From Chondrilla cf. caribensis (taxonomy: Eukaryota; Porifera; Demospongiae; Chondrillida; Chondrillidae): DNA of 64,000 bases. Below the pieces are notes generated by a model. The model worked only from the letters and a program-made list of their open reading frames with translations, did no database searches and was not told the DNA's origin. Positions 1 through 10,770 of the stretch are shown here, piece after piece. The translations under genes were made by a program, and so were the position numbers. The DNA is taken from positions 1,489,721-1,553,720 of the forward strand of contig OZ026570.1 in NCBI GenBank assembly GCA_964020155.1. Reading direction: 5' to 3'. Within the stretch, counting starts at the first letter, position 1. Each line of letters starts with the position of its first letter.

Positions 1-130
1 TGAAAGTAGTGAGGTTGCCACTGGTGATGGGGTGACACGGGTGAAAGTAGTGATGGGGTGACACTGGTGATGGGGTGACATGAGGTGACACTGGCAAAGG
101 TAGTGATGGGGTGACACTGGTGATGGAGAT
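1..130. repeat. GGTGACACTGG-type short tandem repeat
   Basis: Irregular repeats of GTGATGGGGTGACACTGG words, immediately downstream (in transcript sense) of the last visible cyclin Y exon. Confidence 0.7.
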
Positions 131-177
131 AATACATAATAGAAACTCAGGTAGGTTTACAGTCCTTTTAGACTCAC

Positions 178-2225
178 AGTTAAAGGATGGATTTTTTCAT
201 CGAAAATCTCCAATGTGTTGGGAGGCCTGTCTCTAGGCCTGCAAACAAGAGAGACAGTTTTACATACAAAGCCACAGCAGAGGTACGTATATCATATGGA
301 ATAATGTCCAACACAGTGGTCATGGAAGTGTAACTGTGAGGGAGGTGACTGTGAAAGAGGTGACTGTGAGGGAGGTGACTGTGAGGGAGGTGACTGTGAG
401 GGAGGTGACTGTGAGGGAGGTGATTGTGAGGGAGGTGATTGTGAAGGAGGTGACTGTGAGGGAGGTGACTGTGAGGGAGGTGACTGTGAGGGAGGTGATT
501 GTGAGGGAGGTGACTGTGAGGGAGGTGACTGTGAGGGAGGTGACTGTGAGGGAGTGTGACTGTGAGGGAGGTGACTGTGAGGGAGGTGACTGTGAGGGAG
601 GTGGTTGTGAGGGAGGTGACTGTGAGGGAGGTGACTGTGAGGGAGTTGACTGTGAAGGAGGTGACTGTGAGGGAAAAGTGTGACTGTACGTAAGGGGAGA
701 TTAATCTTCAGAAAGCACAAACAGGTCACCAGTAATAACAATAAAAGCCCTATTGGACAGTGTGTGAATGTAGCTTGTACTTCATACATGCCACCCCCTA
801 ACCTGTGTTTGATGAGGTAAAATATTGCTAAGGAGACACTGCAGTGAAGGAAACAGAAACAAGATTAAACAATAAACACATACGTATGAGAAGGAATGAT
901 AAGAGAAAAGGAAGGGCTTGGAATCCTCTTAAATCCATATTAAGGCTCAGTGCCCATGAACTTCGTAGTTGTGGCAGAGTTTTAAGAGAGGAATTTATCG
1001 CTGACGTTTATCTGAGCTTTGTATTTACCATCTTACGAATTAATGACTGAGCGATATTTCGAATATTAATACGTACATGTTACAAATCACAACCAATAGG
1101 ATCAAATCCAGCAGTTATCAGCATTAGTTTCCTCGTTATTCTTGCATTGAAGGTTGCTGTGAGGATATCAAACACTGAGACTGCTTCAAGGTTATTGCAC
1201 GGGCAGTAAGCAAATTACTGTCTGTGAGGTGCCTTTGTTGTATGCTGTCATCTGGTGATAAGTATCAAATGGTATGTGCACACACACAAGTACATACGTA
1301 CATACAAATGTTACATATACAGTGAAACCTCTCTAATCCGATACTCAATGGGACCTGAGAATAATGTTGGAGTAGAAGATTGTTGGATTATGGAGTGCCT
1401 CTTACCATACTTATGTATGGTGACTGTACCTCATATAATGGTCGGATTAGAGAGAATGTTGGATTATTGAGGTGTCGGATTAGCAAGGTTTCACTGTATA
1501 ACATTACTGAGGGGACAAATATCAAACAAACCATTTAATGGTGTGTTTTAGATTAGGTTGACTGGCAGTGCTGTCGTCGGTATAAATAGTGGAACAGGAG
1601 CTAGATTTCTTGATGAGGATAGGAGAGCCCTGTACACAGAGGAAGAGACATACAGTACATACGTAAGTGAGCAGACAGCATGGAATATACGTATGTACAT
1701 ATGTAGGTAGGTATGTATGTACGTTGTATGTATACGTTGTGGTATGTACTCAATACACTAATGAGTGCTCCATAGTGGCTAATGTATGCAAATGGTATGT
1801 ATTTCACAGGTCACTGGTGAGGATTTGTGTATAAGTATTATAATGAATAATTCTTACTAAGTAGGAGTCCTTGTCTTGGAAAATGATCTCACAGATCTAT
1901 GATGGTATTGTATGTGCATATGTACGTACATATGTACGTATGTATGTACATATGTACAATACCATCATAGATCTGTGAGATCATTTTCTGTATGTACGTA
2001 CACAGACTAACAACATAGGCACATACGTACGTACATACATACATACATATGTACCCTATACTGTATGTAGGTAAACGTGCATGCATATACACACATCCAT
2101 TCATGAGTATGCAAGCACAATGGAAGCACTCACAAGCCGGCTTGGATGACGCCTAAGAGGAGTTTTAGGAGATCCTGCAAACCAACAATAAAACAAATTG
2201 AAATAATTCAATACACATGCATGCA

Positions 2226-2283
<58 letters not shown>

Positions 2284-5200
2284 CGCGCGCGCATTTGTGT
2301 GTACTCCAACAAATGATTACTGTACTATATTATATTAGTATACTATATTTATTATCATTATTATTCATTATTATGTACATACATACGTACGTATATTATA
2401 CTGTACTATTTGACTGTATAGTAGTGTTGGGAATTGGGTGTAATTCATCATTGAATCATTTATCAGTCAATTACATCAGTTCATATTCACTAATTGCATT
2501 ATCAACAACAGTCTTATTTGACATGAAATTGATTAAGCACGTAATTGATCAATCACCCCAGAACTGGCATGTACGTAGCACACCCACCCACATAGTGCTA
2601 ACATGCAACAGCTAACACAAGTACACTTTCACCAGACGGTAGTGGTCACAACGTCTCAATATTAGGCTGCACTACATACAGGTGTACGTACGTATGAGTG
2701 AATGTATGTACATACATAGTACATACATATACACATGTACGTAATACTTATATCCAGACAATTGATAACAGGTGTTGCAAGACTTATGCAAGTGTATCCT
2801 TCCTAAAGAATATTTAGCATATACAGTACGAACGTACATTCAAAAACAGAGCAGATACATGTATAAGTACGTACATACGTCCATACATGTACATACGTAC
2901 ATATGTGCTAATACTACAAATTAGCTGTAATTTTCATGCCAATTAATGGTGCATGACAATCACCTGATTAACTATTGGATAGTACGTATGTACGTACATA
3001 CTCGTGCTGGATCATAATTGAGTACATGTGCACATACATACGTATGTGGGTATGCATGTATGCATGCTAGTATTCACAGCTTATGCAGACAGGTAGACTT
3101 GGACAGTACACAGGAAGGTTGTACAGTGTGGACGGTACACAGGAAGGTTGTACAGTGTGGACGGTACACAGGAAGGTTGTACAGTGTGGACGGTACACAG
3201 GAAGGTTGTACAGTGTGGACGTTATGCAGGAAGGCTGTACAGTGTGGACGGTACACAGGAAGGTTGTACAGTGTGGACGGTACACAGGAAGGTTGTACAG
3301 TGTGGACGATACACAGGAAGGTTGTACAGTGTGGACGTTATGCAGGAAGGTTGTACAGTGTGGACGGTACACAGGAAGGTTGTACGGTGTGGACGGTACA
3401 CAGGAAGGTTGTACAGTGTGGACGGTACACAGGAAGGTTGTACGGTGTGGACGGTACACAGGAAGGTTGTACAGTGTGGACGATACACAGGAAGGTTGTA
3501 CAGTGTGGACGGTACACAGGAAGGTTGTACGGTGTGGACGGTGCACAGAAAGGTTGTACAGTGTGGACGATACACAGGAAGGTTGTACAGTGTGGACGGT
3601 ACACAGGAAGGTTGTACGGTGTGGACGATACACAGGAAGGTTGTACAGTGTGGACGGTACACAGGAAGGTTGTACAGTGTGGACGATACACAGGAAGGTT
3701 GTACAGTGTGGATGGTACACAGGAAGGTTGTACATTGTGGACGGTACACAGGAAGGTTGTACAGTGTGGGCGGTACACAGGAAGGTTGTACAGTGTGGGC
3801 AGTACACAAGAAGGTTGTACAGTGTGGACGATACACAGGAAGGTTGTACAGTGTGGGCGGTACACAAGAAGGTTGTACAGTGTGGACGGTACACAGGAAG
3901 GTTGTACAGTGTGGACGGTACACAGGAAGGTTGTACAGTGTGGGCGGTACACAGGAAGGTTGTACAGTGTGGACGGTACACAGGAAGGTTGTACAGTGTG
4001 GACGGTAGAGTACGTACGTATGGCTCCCAAATGTTGTGGTTTGCTGAAAACCGAGGAGGCAGCAACACTTGTGAAATACAGTTGACATGTGATATGTAAG
4101 ATGAGAAGAGGACTGAATTACCATTGAGGCATACATAGAAAAGCACAACTGAATGCATCCATACAAATACGTACATGTAGACATATACGTATGTATATTT
4201 GACACTTGAATACGTGAATAGGTACATACGTACGTACATATACTCGTGTATACACGTATACACACAGAGAGATAGATACGTAGATGTGCATATATGTGTA
4301 CTTATGTATGAGTTTCAACGGACAGACAAAACTAAACTTCCCACAGTCTACACTGCTCATATTCCATATGTGCATACGTATGTACGTACATACATATGCA
4401 CAGGTACGTACATGGCATATATGTACAGTACATACGTATGTACTCGTGTTTGTGTATGGTCACATAATAGGCATTGTATGTGTGATGTGGTGAGATCACT
4501 TGTGAGAAAATACGGTATTGAGCACAATATGATATGTACATACGTATGCACATACTTCATGAGCATTCACTTTCTAAAACCATCTATCAGTAAGTGCACA
4601 CACACACACGCGCACACACGCACGCACGCACACACGCACGCACGCACACACACACACTATTACGTACGTACATATATACACACAATATTACATACCTACA
4701 TGTACGTATGTACTATAATAATAATATAGTACGTATATAGACTATACGTATGTACTACGTACGTACGTACATATATAAGACTGCTATTCAAATGTACATA
4801 TGTACATACACTTTCCCTGAATCATGGTATTCCATGGTACATATGCATGTACGTACGATGTAAGTATGTATGTTGGGCTATTAGGAGTGGAATGTACATA
4901 TGTACGTACTAACAGGATCACTAACCAATGCTTGTAGTAAGATTGTGAGTACATACGAGACATTGTTCATACACAAATTCTTCAACATGTTGGATCCATC
5001 TCCCATTGAATTGAATTGCTCATTTCAAAAACTACACACGTACGTAGGTAGGTATGACCATAGCTATCGGGTTCTGAGGATGTACTACAGTGAATGCTTG
5101 TACATACATACATCCACTTGAGTGAAACATACCTCCTAACAGTTTGGTGTAAGAGCGAGATTTTTCAAGAAACATTGTTCCTTCTGCGTTGCTAAGATCT

Positions 5201-8200
5201 GTAAAACAAAGAGAATCAAAAACAATGTGTGACCACAATGTGGGCTTGCAAAGGTGGTAAGACTATGGGAATTATGCACATATACACTACGTACATACGT
5301 ATGTATGCATGTATGTACATAGATACATACCGTATTTTACGGGTTAGAAGTTGCCCCATAAATTCAAAGCATATATATTAACATTATTAGTCATGAAAGT
5401 TATAACCCAATAAACATTTTTTGTGGTTTTGATTTCTGTTTCCTCCAATCTCTTATGTTGTTTTTCACTGACTGAATATTCATGACCTGCTGCCCTATTA
5501 CCTTTATCTTCAGCAAAAGCTATCTGAAATTTGACTTCACGTCTCCATCACTTCACTCCGTACATTATTGCTAACTTGTAGTTTCCTGTGCCTATTGTCA
5601 TGTCATTATTATTCATAACCTAATTCGTCACATGACTCATATCTGGTATATACATAAGTTGCAGTGCTGGTTTTAAGCATGAAAGTCGTGACTTATGTAT
5701 AACCTGTAAAATACGGTAAGTATGTATTTGTTCGAATTACGTAACTTTGCACAGTATATGAATAAAGAGAACTACGTACGTATATATGTCCCGAATGCAG
5801 CTGAATTATAAGGCATGTTGGATCACCAACATGTACATATACGTATGTACAGTGGGACCCACTCAATGTGAACTCTCTTTTTACAAAATTCTGGACTACA
5901 CAAAATCTCATTTTGTCCCAACCACATGTACCTATGGCAGTGTGTTCTGCTGAGATGAAATTCTGCTAGTACAAAAATGAACAGGAGTTCACTTGGAGTT
6001 TGCATCCAGTGAGTTCTGCCATACGTACATACGTACGCATGTTAGTACATGTGTATATTCGTACGTATGTATGCACACACACGTACATACATATCCAGTC
6101 ACTAGCCACATACGTGGGCAATGAGAATGATGGTCGCTTCCTGTTAATAAACATTTTGGCAAAACATTCCTCAGAAACATGCCCCACAATGTGTAGATTG
6201 GTAGTCAAGGTGGGAGGTGTGGACAGCCAAATAAACTCAAGCATAAAGGCCACTAAATATGTACGTACATACGTAGGTCTGTATGTGCACATTTCCTAGA
6301 TGAGGAGAGCGTACCATACCCAAGTACACATGCAATATGTACATAAAGGGCTAGGAAATAGGGCAGGAATGTGTTTGTCTGTTGTAGCTACACGTCACAA
6401 TGTCAATCACGTACGCCCGTACATATGTATGTGTTGTTTTGTCTCCAGCCACACGACCACCAATATCCTTGTCATAATAATGAGCACATACCTTAACAAA
6501 CCACGTACAAAGTGTCGACATGTATTTAGTGTACTAAGGCTGATATTCACACAATGTCTCAGGATAACAAACATGGTATGGACATGATGCTCCTAGTGTA
6601 CCAATTGTGATATTAACTCAATGTCCCTAGTGTACCAATTGCGATAATAACTCGATGTCCCTAGTGTACCAATTGTGATATTAACTCGATGTCCCTAGTG
6701 TACCAATTGTGACATTAACTTGATGTCCCTAGTGTACCAATTGTGATATTAACTGGACGTCCCTAGTGTACCAATTGTGATATTAACTTGATGTCCCTAG
6801 TGTACCAATTGCGATATTAACTCGATGTCCCTAGTGTACCAATTGTGATAATACTTAACTTGATGTCTCTAGCGTAGCAATTATACAAACTGATAAAAAA
6901 GTGCTCAAAAGTAGATACACGTACGTATGTTGTATGTACAGTATGTCTGTATAATATACATACAACACATAGGAGTGGTAAGTTCATAGCGTAGACCCTA
7001 GTTCCTGGTTTGATGTGCAAGGCTTCACAGTGAAGACCTACGTATGCACATACATAGGTGTCTGTCCCTGCGCAGACACCAATTAACCTGCGTACTAATG
7101 TATACTATACTTACGTACATAGGTTACAATTGTCACCGAATTTTGTAGTTCAAAGTGCAATGAGAAACTTCATTGTCGATGGAGTTTCAGTTAGCATTAA
7201 GGCAATATGTACGAACGTATCACATACATACGTACATAGCTCCACATTTCAAATCTGGTGGCAGTCCATGTTTGCTTAGTTTTATTGACTTTATACACAC
7301 TATACTTCGAACAGAGTGCCAGTCCTAGTCGTATATGATTTCATACATGCACTAGATCTTGTTCAAATTTGGAAAATGTATTGAAATTACAGGCTTACAC
7401 ACATGCCTACATATGTGTGACATTTCAAAGAACAACTTTATATCATTACACGTATGTACGTACATCAATTACATAATATGTACACTTCTGCTGATAACCC
7501 ATTGTCTGAAATTGTAATTCATACACAGGTTAGTATGTACGTACGTACATACATATATTTATTAAACACTGGCTAGCTACGTATGTATTTTAGTAAAACT
7601 TCATTCAAATTACATCAAAGTCAGACACATACGTACGTACGCACATATACATGTCAGTAAAGGAAATTCTGATATTTTCCAGTACATGAGCTGAACTCAA
7701 CAACAGTTTTACCATCGCAATTCATCAGAGGATAACTTTGAGGTGTTTCATTGTCAGCTTATGTACGTACGTTGGTACGCAGGTTGGATCACTGGGTACA
7801 AAAATTGTTACTGAAAAAGTATTGGATTCCACATAATGTACATACATAAATTTCCAGTTGTATATACTACAATACGGAGGTTGAACCCAAAGTTTCAAAA
7901 TAATATTATGTATCAGTATTTAATTGCATTTTAACCAAGTCATGAAATTTCCACCTGTGGAACTATGCTACCATACAGCACTTTCTGTGTACATACGTAC
8001 ATATGTACCCACAAACATATGTACGTACGTATTTACATAAGTTGATAAAAAAATTGTGAACATGCACATATGTATGACTTGTACATTTATGAGAAGCAGT
8101 CTCATCCTCCTGTTCGGAGGGATTATGACTGTATGAAGAGACTTCTTCACAACAACACTTCTCATAAGAATGTCTGTTTATGATAACAGGTCTCACAGAC

Positions 8201-9232
8201 ACACACACACACACACATACACATGTGCATAACAATTTCATTGGTTATCACAACAACCTGGTTATAAGGGTATGCAACTAAGTGGAGAACCAAGGTTGAT
8301 GCTACATACGTACATACACATAAAGGTCTGACTGCAGCGAGATTCTAGCAAATGTGGAGAAGGTCAACACTGCAAGGGGCAATACAGAGCAAAACTGTCA
8401 CAACACGATGAGCTACGTACTTTGACAATGATGAAACATTACAACGCTCACAAATTCTAAGTGTCCCCAAGTACACTTGGTACATTAGTCTAATGTGAAG
8501 TCACACAAGCACATATGTACGTATGTGCATACATATGTAGATATTGATTAGCAACAGCATGCTCAGCAGGTGTGAAATAAGGAAACATAGCATATGTACT
8601 TAGTTACATATATAAACATACGTACATATTCTACAATTTGCATCAACTTAATAACTGTTATTTTCAGTGTGTCAAGGAGGCAAAGTATAATTCTCGGATT
8701 GGCCGCACCCTTGGTGACTACAACATTGGGAGGACTCCCCCATCCACTTGGCGCTTCATGCTGCAGTCCCATCCAGGGTAAATGATATACGATGATACAT
8801 CGGACATGGCTAAGGTACAATGAATTTTCTTCGATTGTTAATATGACACGTGTAACGGTTAATTTGAGGAGCAAAGCGTCTCTCAAGTACATGCAAACGT
8901 ATGTGTGTACATCTCGGTGAATGATGTGAACATATGTAGGTTGACTGCATAGCATGATAGTAATACCAACAAAGAGCACCTGAGCATGAAAGTGCTCCAT
9001 ATACGTACACATGTATGCATTGTCACATTCAGTATAAGATTACTTGACTTCTGAATGATTTAGGGTTCCATTTGAGGGGCGAGAAAGGTGGTGGTAGACA
9101 TGAATGAAGTGAATGCTACAGATGTACGTAGATACTGATGACTGATACCTACGTACGATCGTGATCTATATCAACTCTACATTCCCCTCAAAGCTAGAAA
9201 TTTGTATGCTATAAAAATACACATCCATACAC

Positions 9233-9283
<51 letters not shown>

Positions 9284-9304
9284 GGACACACACACACACA
9301 CACA

Positions 9305-9381
<77 letters not shown>

Positions 9382-9398
9382 GGACACACACATGCATG

Positions 9399-9449
<51 letters not shown>

Positions 9450-10147
9450 GGACACACACACACACACACACACGCACAGGCAATTGTCCAAAGAAGCCCT
9501 ATTGATGACTCCCTCCACTAGCTGGGATACAACCACTGACATTGAAAACTGCCAGCACAGCAGTGACTGAGCAGAGAGAAGCAAGTGGGTGAGGATTCCA
9601 ACACCTCTCACTAAGAATTGAATCAGAGGACTAAATACTTAACAGGTGTGAGGGTTCGCATATCCCCATAATTCCGCAGAGCGATGCAGTCTACACTCAA
9701 CAATGCATCAGCATAAAAGTATTCACTCCGCGATAAAGAACGTTAGCACCTTCCACCTCAAAGGTTCGGTCGGTAAATCAGAGAAGAAATGACTCAGAAT
9801 ACGTTTTAAAATATCGCATATAGACCTACTGCGTGTTATAGCTTAACGCCAATAGTCTAGGAGAAGTTGTATTGAGACGCTTCAGCTATTGAGTAGGGAC
9901 TCTTACCTTCTCTGTCTGAAATGTGAGGAAGAGCAGTGACGTCCAGTTCCTCCGGAGAGCCCTCTTCTTCGTATTCATCTTCATCTTCGCCTATTCCGTT
10001 GGGGACGACTCGAAGAACCTCTTCTGTGGTCCTCATGTCTTCGTCCCTCTCTGATTGCAAAGCTTCTGCCATCGTTTCCCTAGGTTGTGTGGATCTCTCG
10101 ACACTAGAAGGTCGCCTTTGTTCAGAATTATCGATACAATTTCCCAT
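178..10147 (-). CDS. CCNY: Cyclin Y, 5' part (six exons; gene continues past the left edge)
   Basis: Exons in transcript order: 9907-10147, 5133-5198, 2134-2174, 1532-1629, 803-838, 178-238. All have AG/GT borders and agreeing phases, giving 181 codons with no stop. The N-terminus is MGNC, a myristoylation signal with a likely palmitoylated Cys, as in cyclin Y. Exon 1 ends HISDRE, identical to human cyclin Y. Exon 2 has [11 protein letters not shown] (human STIFLSKSQTD), exon 4 [20 protein letters not shown] (human [20 protein letters not shown]), exon 5 [13 protein letters not shown] and exon 6 [12 protein letters not shown], which open the cyclin box. Cyclin Y recruits and activates CDK14/CDK16 at the plasma membrane and is linked to Wnt/LRP6 signalling (family knowledge). 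Most of the cyclin box lies off the window. Introns are large and hold minisatellites and MITEs. The 36-bp exon 5 is easily missed by gene finders. Confidence 0.93.
334..676. repeat. 15-bp minisatellite in cyclin Y intron
   Basis: About 22 copies of a unit like GTGACTGTGAGGGAG with a few substitutions and one 1-bp frame slip near 554. The 15-bp period keeps both strands open and produces artefactual ORFs. It lies between the last two cyclin Y exons seen in the window. Confidence 0.9.
1320..1496. mobile_element. 177-bp pogo/Tc1-like MITE (family A)
   Basis: Ends are CAGTGAAACCTCTCTAATCC and the inverted TCGGATTAGCAAGGTTTCACTG, flanked by TA on both sides. Length and ends match elements at 37815-37989 and 43616-43791. 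No coding capacity. It lies in the cyclin Y intron between exons 4 and 5. Confidence 0.8.
1879..1988. repeat. 110-bp near-perfect palindrome
   Basis: The left arm starts GAAAATGATCTCACAGATCT and the right arm is its reverse complement, ending at 1988. The centre is built from alternating CATATGTACGTA words. The outer ~35 bp of each arm match essentially perfectly, so the segment can form a long hairpin or cruciform. It lies in a cyclin Y intron. Confidence 0.9.
2229..2292. repeat. (GT)n(GC)n microsatellite
   Basis: Pure GT dinucleotides run directly into GC dinucleotides. It is intronic, just upstream of cyclin Y exon 3 in transcript sense. Confidence 0.9.
3102..4007. repeat. 29-bp minisatellite, about 31 copies
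   Basis: The unit is near ACACAGGAAGGTTGTACAGT followed by GTGGACGGT. Because 29 is not a multiple of 3 and the unit lacks stops, long ORFs appear in several frames on both strands; these are not genes. Variants (GTTATGC for GGTACAC, GGGCGG for GGACGG, GATACAC) are interspersed, so the array could be typed by variant repeat mapping. Confidence 0.95.
5330..5716. mobile_element. 387-bp TIR element (MITE) with TA target duplication
   Basis: The left end is CCGTATTTTACGGGTTA and the right end is the inverted TAACCTGTAAAATACGG, with TA outside each end. No ORF of note. The TA duplication and short TIRs suggest a Tc1/mariner-type non-autonomous element. It lies in cyclin Y intron 1. Confidence 0.8.
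6585..6883. repeat. 34-bp minisatellite, about 8 copies
   Basis: The unit is GATGTCCCTAGTGTACCAAT followed by TGTGATATTAACTC. Intronic in cyclin Y. Confidence 0.9.
8668..8777 (+). other. Exon-like open segment inside cyclin Y intron 1, opposite strand
   Basis: A 110-bp segment bounded by TTATTTTCAG and GTAAAT is open on the plus strand for 36 codons and reads like coding sequence (includes [20 protein letters not shown]). A possible continuation follows the acceptor near 9062 (VPFEGRE), in matching phase. I do not recognise the protein. It could be an exon of a nested gene, a pseudogene piece or chance. The minus strand is also open here, but has no acceptor, so it is not a cyclin Y exon. 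Confidence 0.3.
9231..9474. repeat. Compound (CA)n microsatellite with CTGGGA interruptions
   Basis: Long CA runs interrupted three times by CTGGGACACA, suggesting internal duplication of a CA block plus its interruption. It lies just downstream of cyclin Y exon 1 in transcript sense. Confidence 0.95.
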
Positions 10148-10770
10148 CGTCTACTCCATCCGAGAAGGAGGGTGTGATGGCTATACGTACGTGATCTTGA
10201 AGTTACCGTCCGCCTCAAGTATTCTTGATGGTCTTTACCGACTACGTATTAAATTTGATATAAAGAAGTGTAAAATGTGGACGAGGAACTCCTCCTTGAC
10301 CCGCACTCGAAGGTTACAAGGGAAATCAAACAAGTTGTACTGGCCCTACGTCAATTGAGAATCGAACCTGCCCATTCACACGGCAAATAATACCATAGTC
10401 TAGCTAGCCAGACAATCTACAACAAGCGCCTAATGGGCGTTAAAATTTGAATACTGCATGCGCATGCGCAAAGGAGGCGACGTGAGAGTCTGGATACGCG
10501 AGACCATAGGTACATCGGACCATAGATCATATTATAGAGATTTACATAATAATGCATGTATACTAATACGTCATAATTTATCTACATTCACTATAATATA
10601 ATACACATGTACACACATATTATATTATACATATACAAATATAATTATGAATTTATATGATAGACCGTAGATATCAATTATTAGCGGTTCATGATATACA
10701 TTTGATAGGATAAATGATATACTGGATTGGATTACTATATGATCTAAAGCAGTAAGATTGGCTACACATT
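10148..10770. other. Spacer between cyclin Y start and upstream flavoprotein 3' end
   Basis: No convincing coding sequence. It should contain the cyclin Y promoter and 5'UTR. 10459-10470 is TGCGCATGCGCA, a full palindromic match to the NRF-1 consensus, about 310 bp upstream of the ATG. The right half is AT-rich. A CTAGCTAGC word near 10400 resembles the hairpin element at 59.3 kb. Confidence 0.6.
10459..10470. promoter_or_regulatory. Palindromic NRF-1-type motif upstream of cyclin Y
   Basis: TGCGCATGCGCA matches YGCGCAYGCGCR. NRF-1 sites are common in CpG-type animal promoters. The position about 310 bp upstream of the start codon is suitable. Function is inferred only. Confidence 0.45.

Noticed and set aside
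292..789. 165-residue ORF with [10 protein letters not shown] repeats
   Set aside because: Antisense of the intronic 15-bp minisatellite of cyclin Y.
3018..4263. Long ORFs of 230-398 residues on both strands
   Set aside because: They are frames through the 29-bp minisatellite; repeat-only composition and overlap in all frames.
6585..6883. CRISPR-like array
   Set aside because: Units are contiguous tandem repeats without unique spacers, in a eukaryotic intron.
8060..8205. Minus-strand open segment ([22 protein letters not shown]) as an extra cyclin Y exon
   Set aside because: No good acceptor/donor pair in phase with exons 1 and 2, and not part of the conserved cyclin Y sequence.
9177..9611. 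Cys-Val or His-Thr repeat proteins over CA/GT tracts here and elsewhere
   Set aside because: Dinucleotide repeats are open in most frames; no gene signals.
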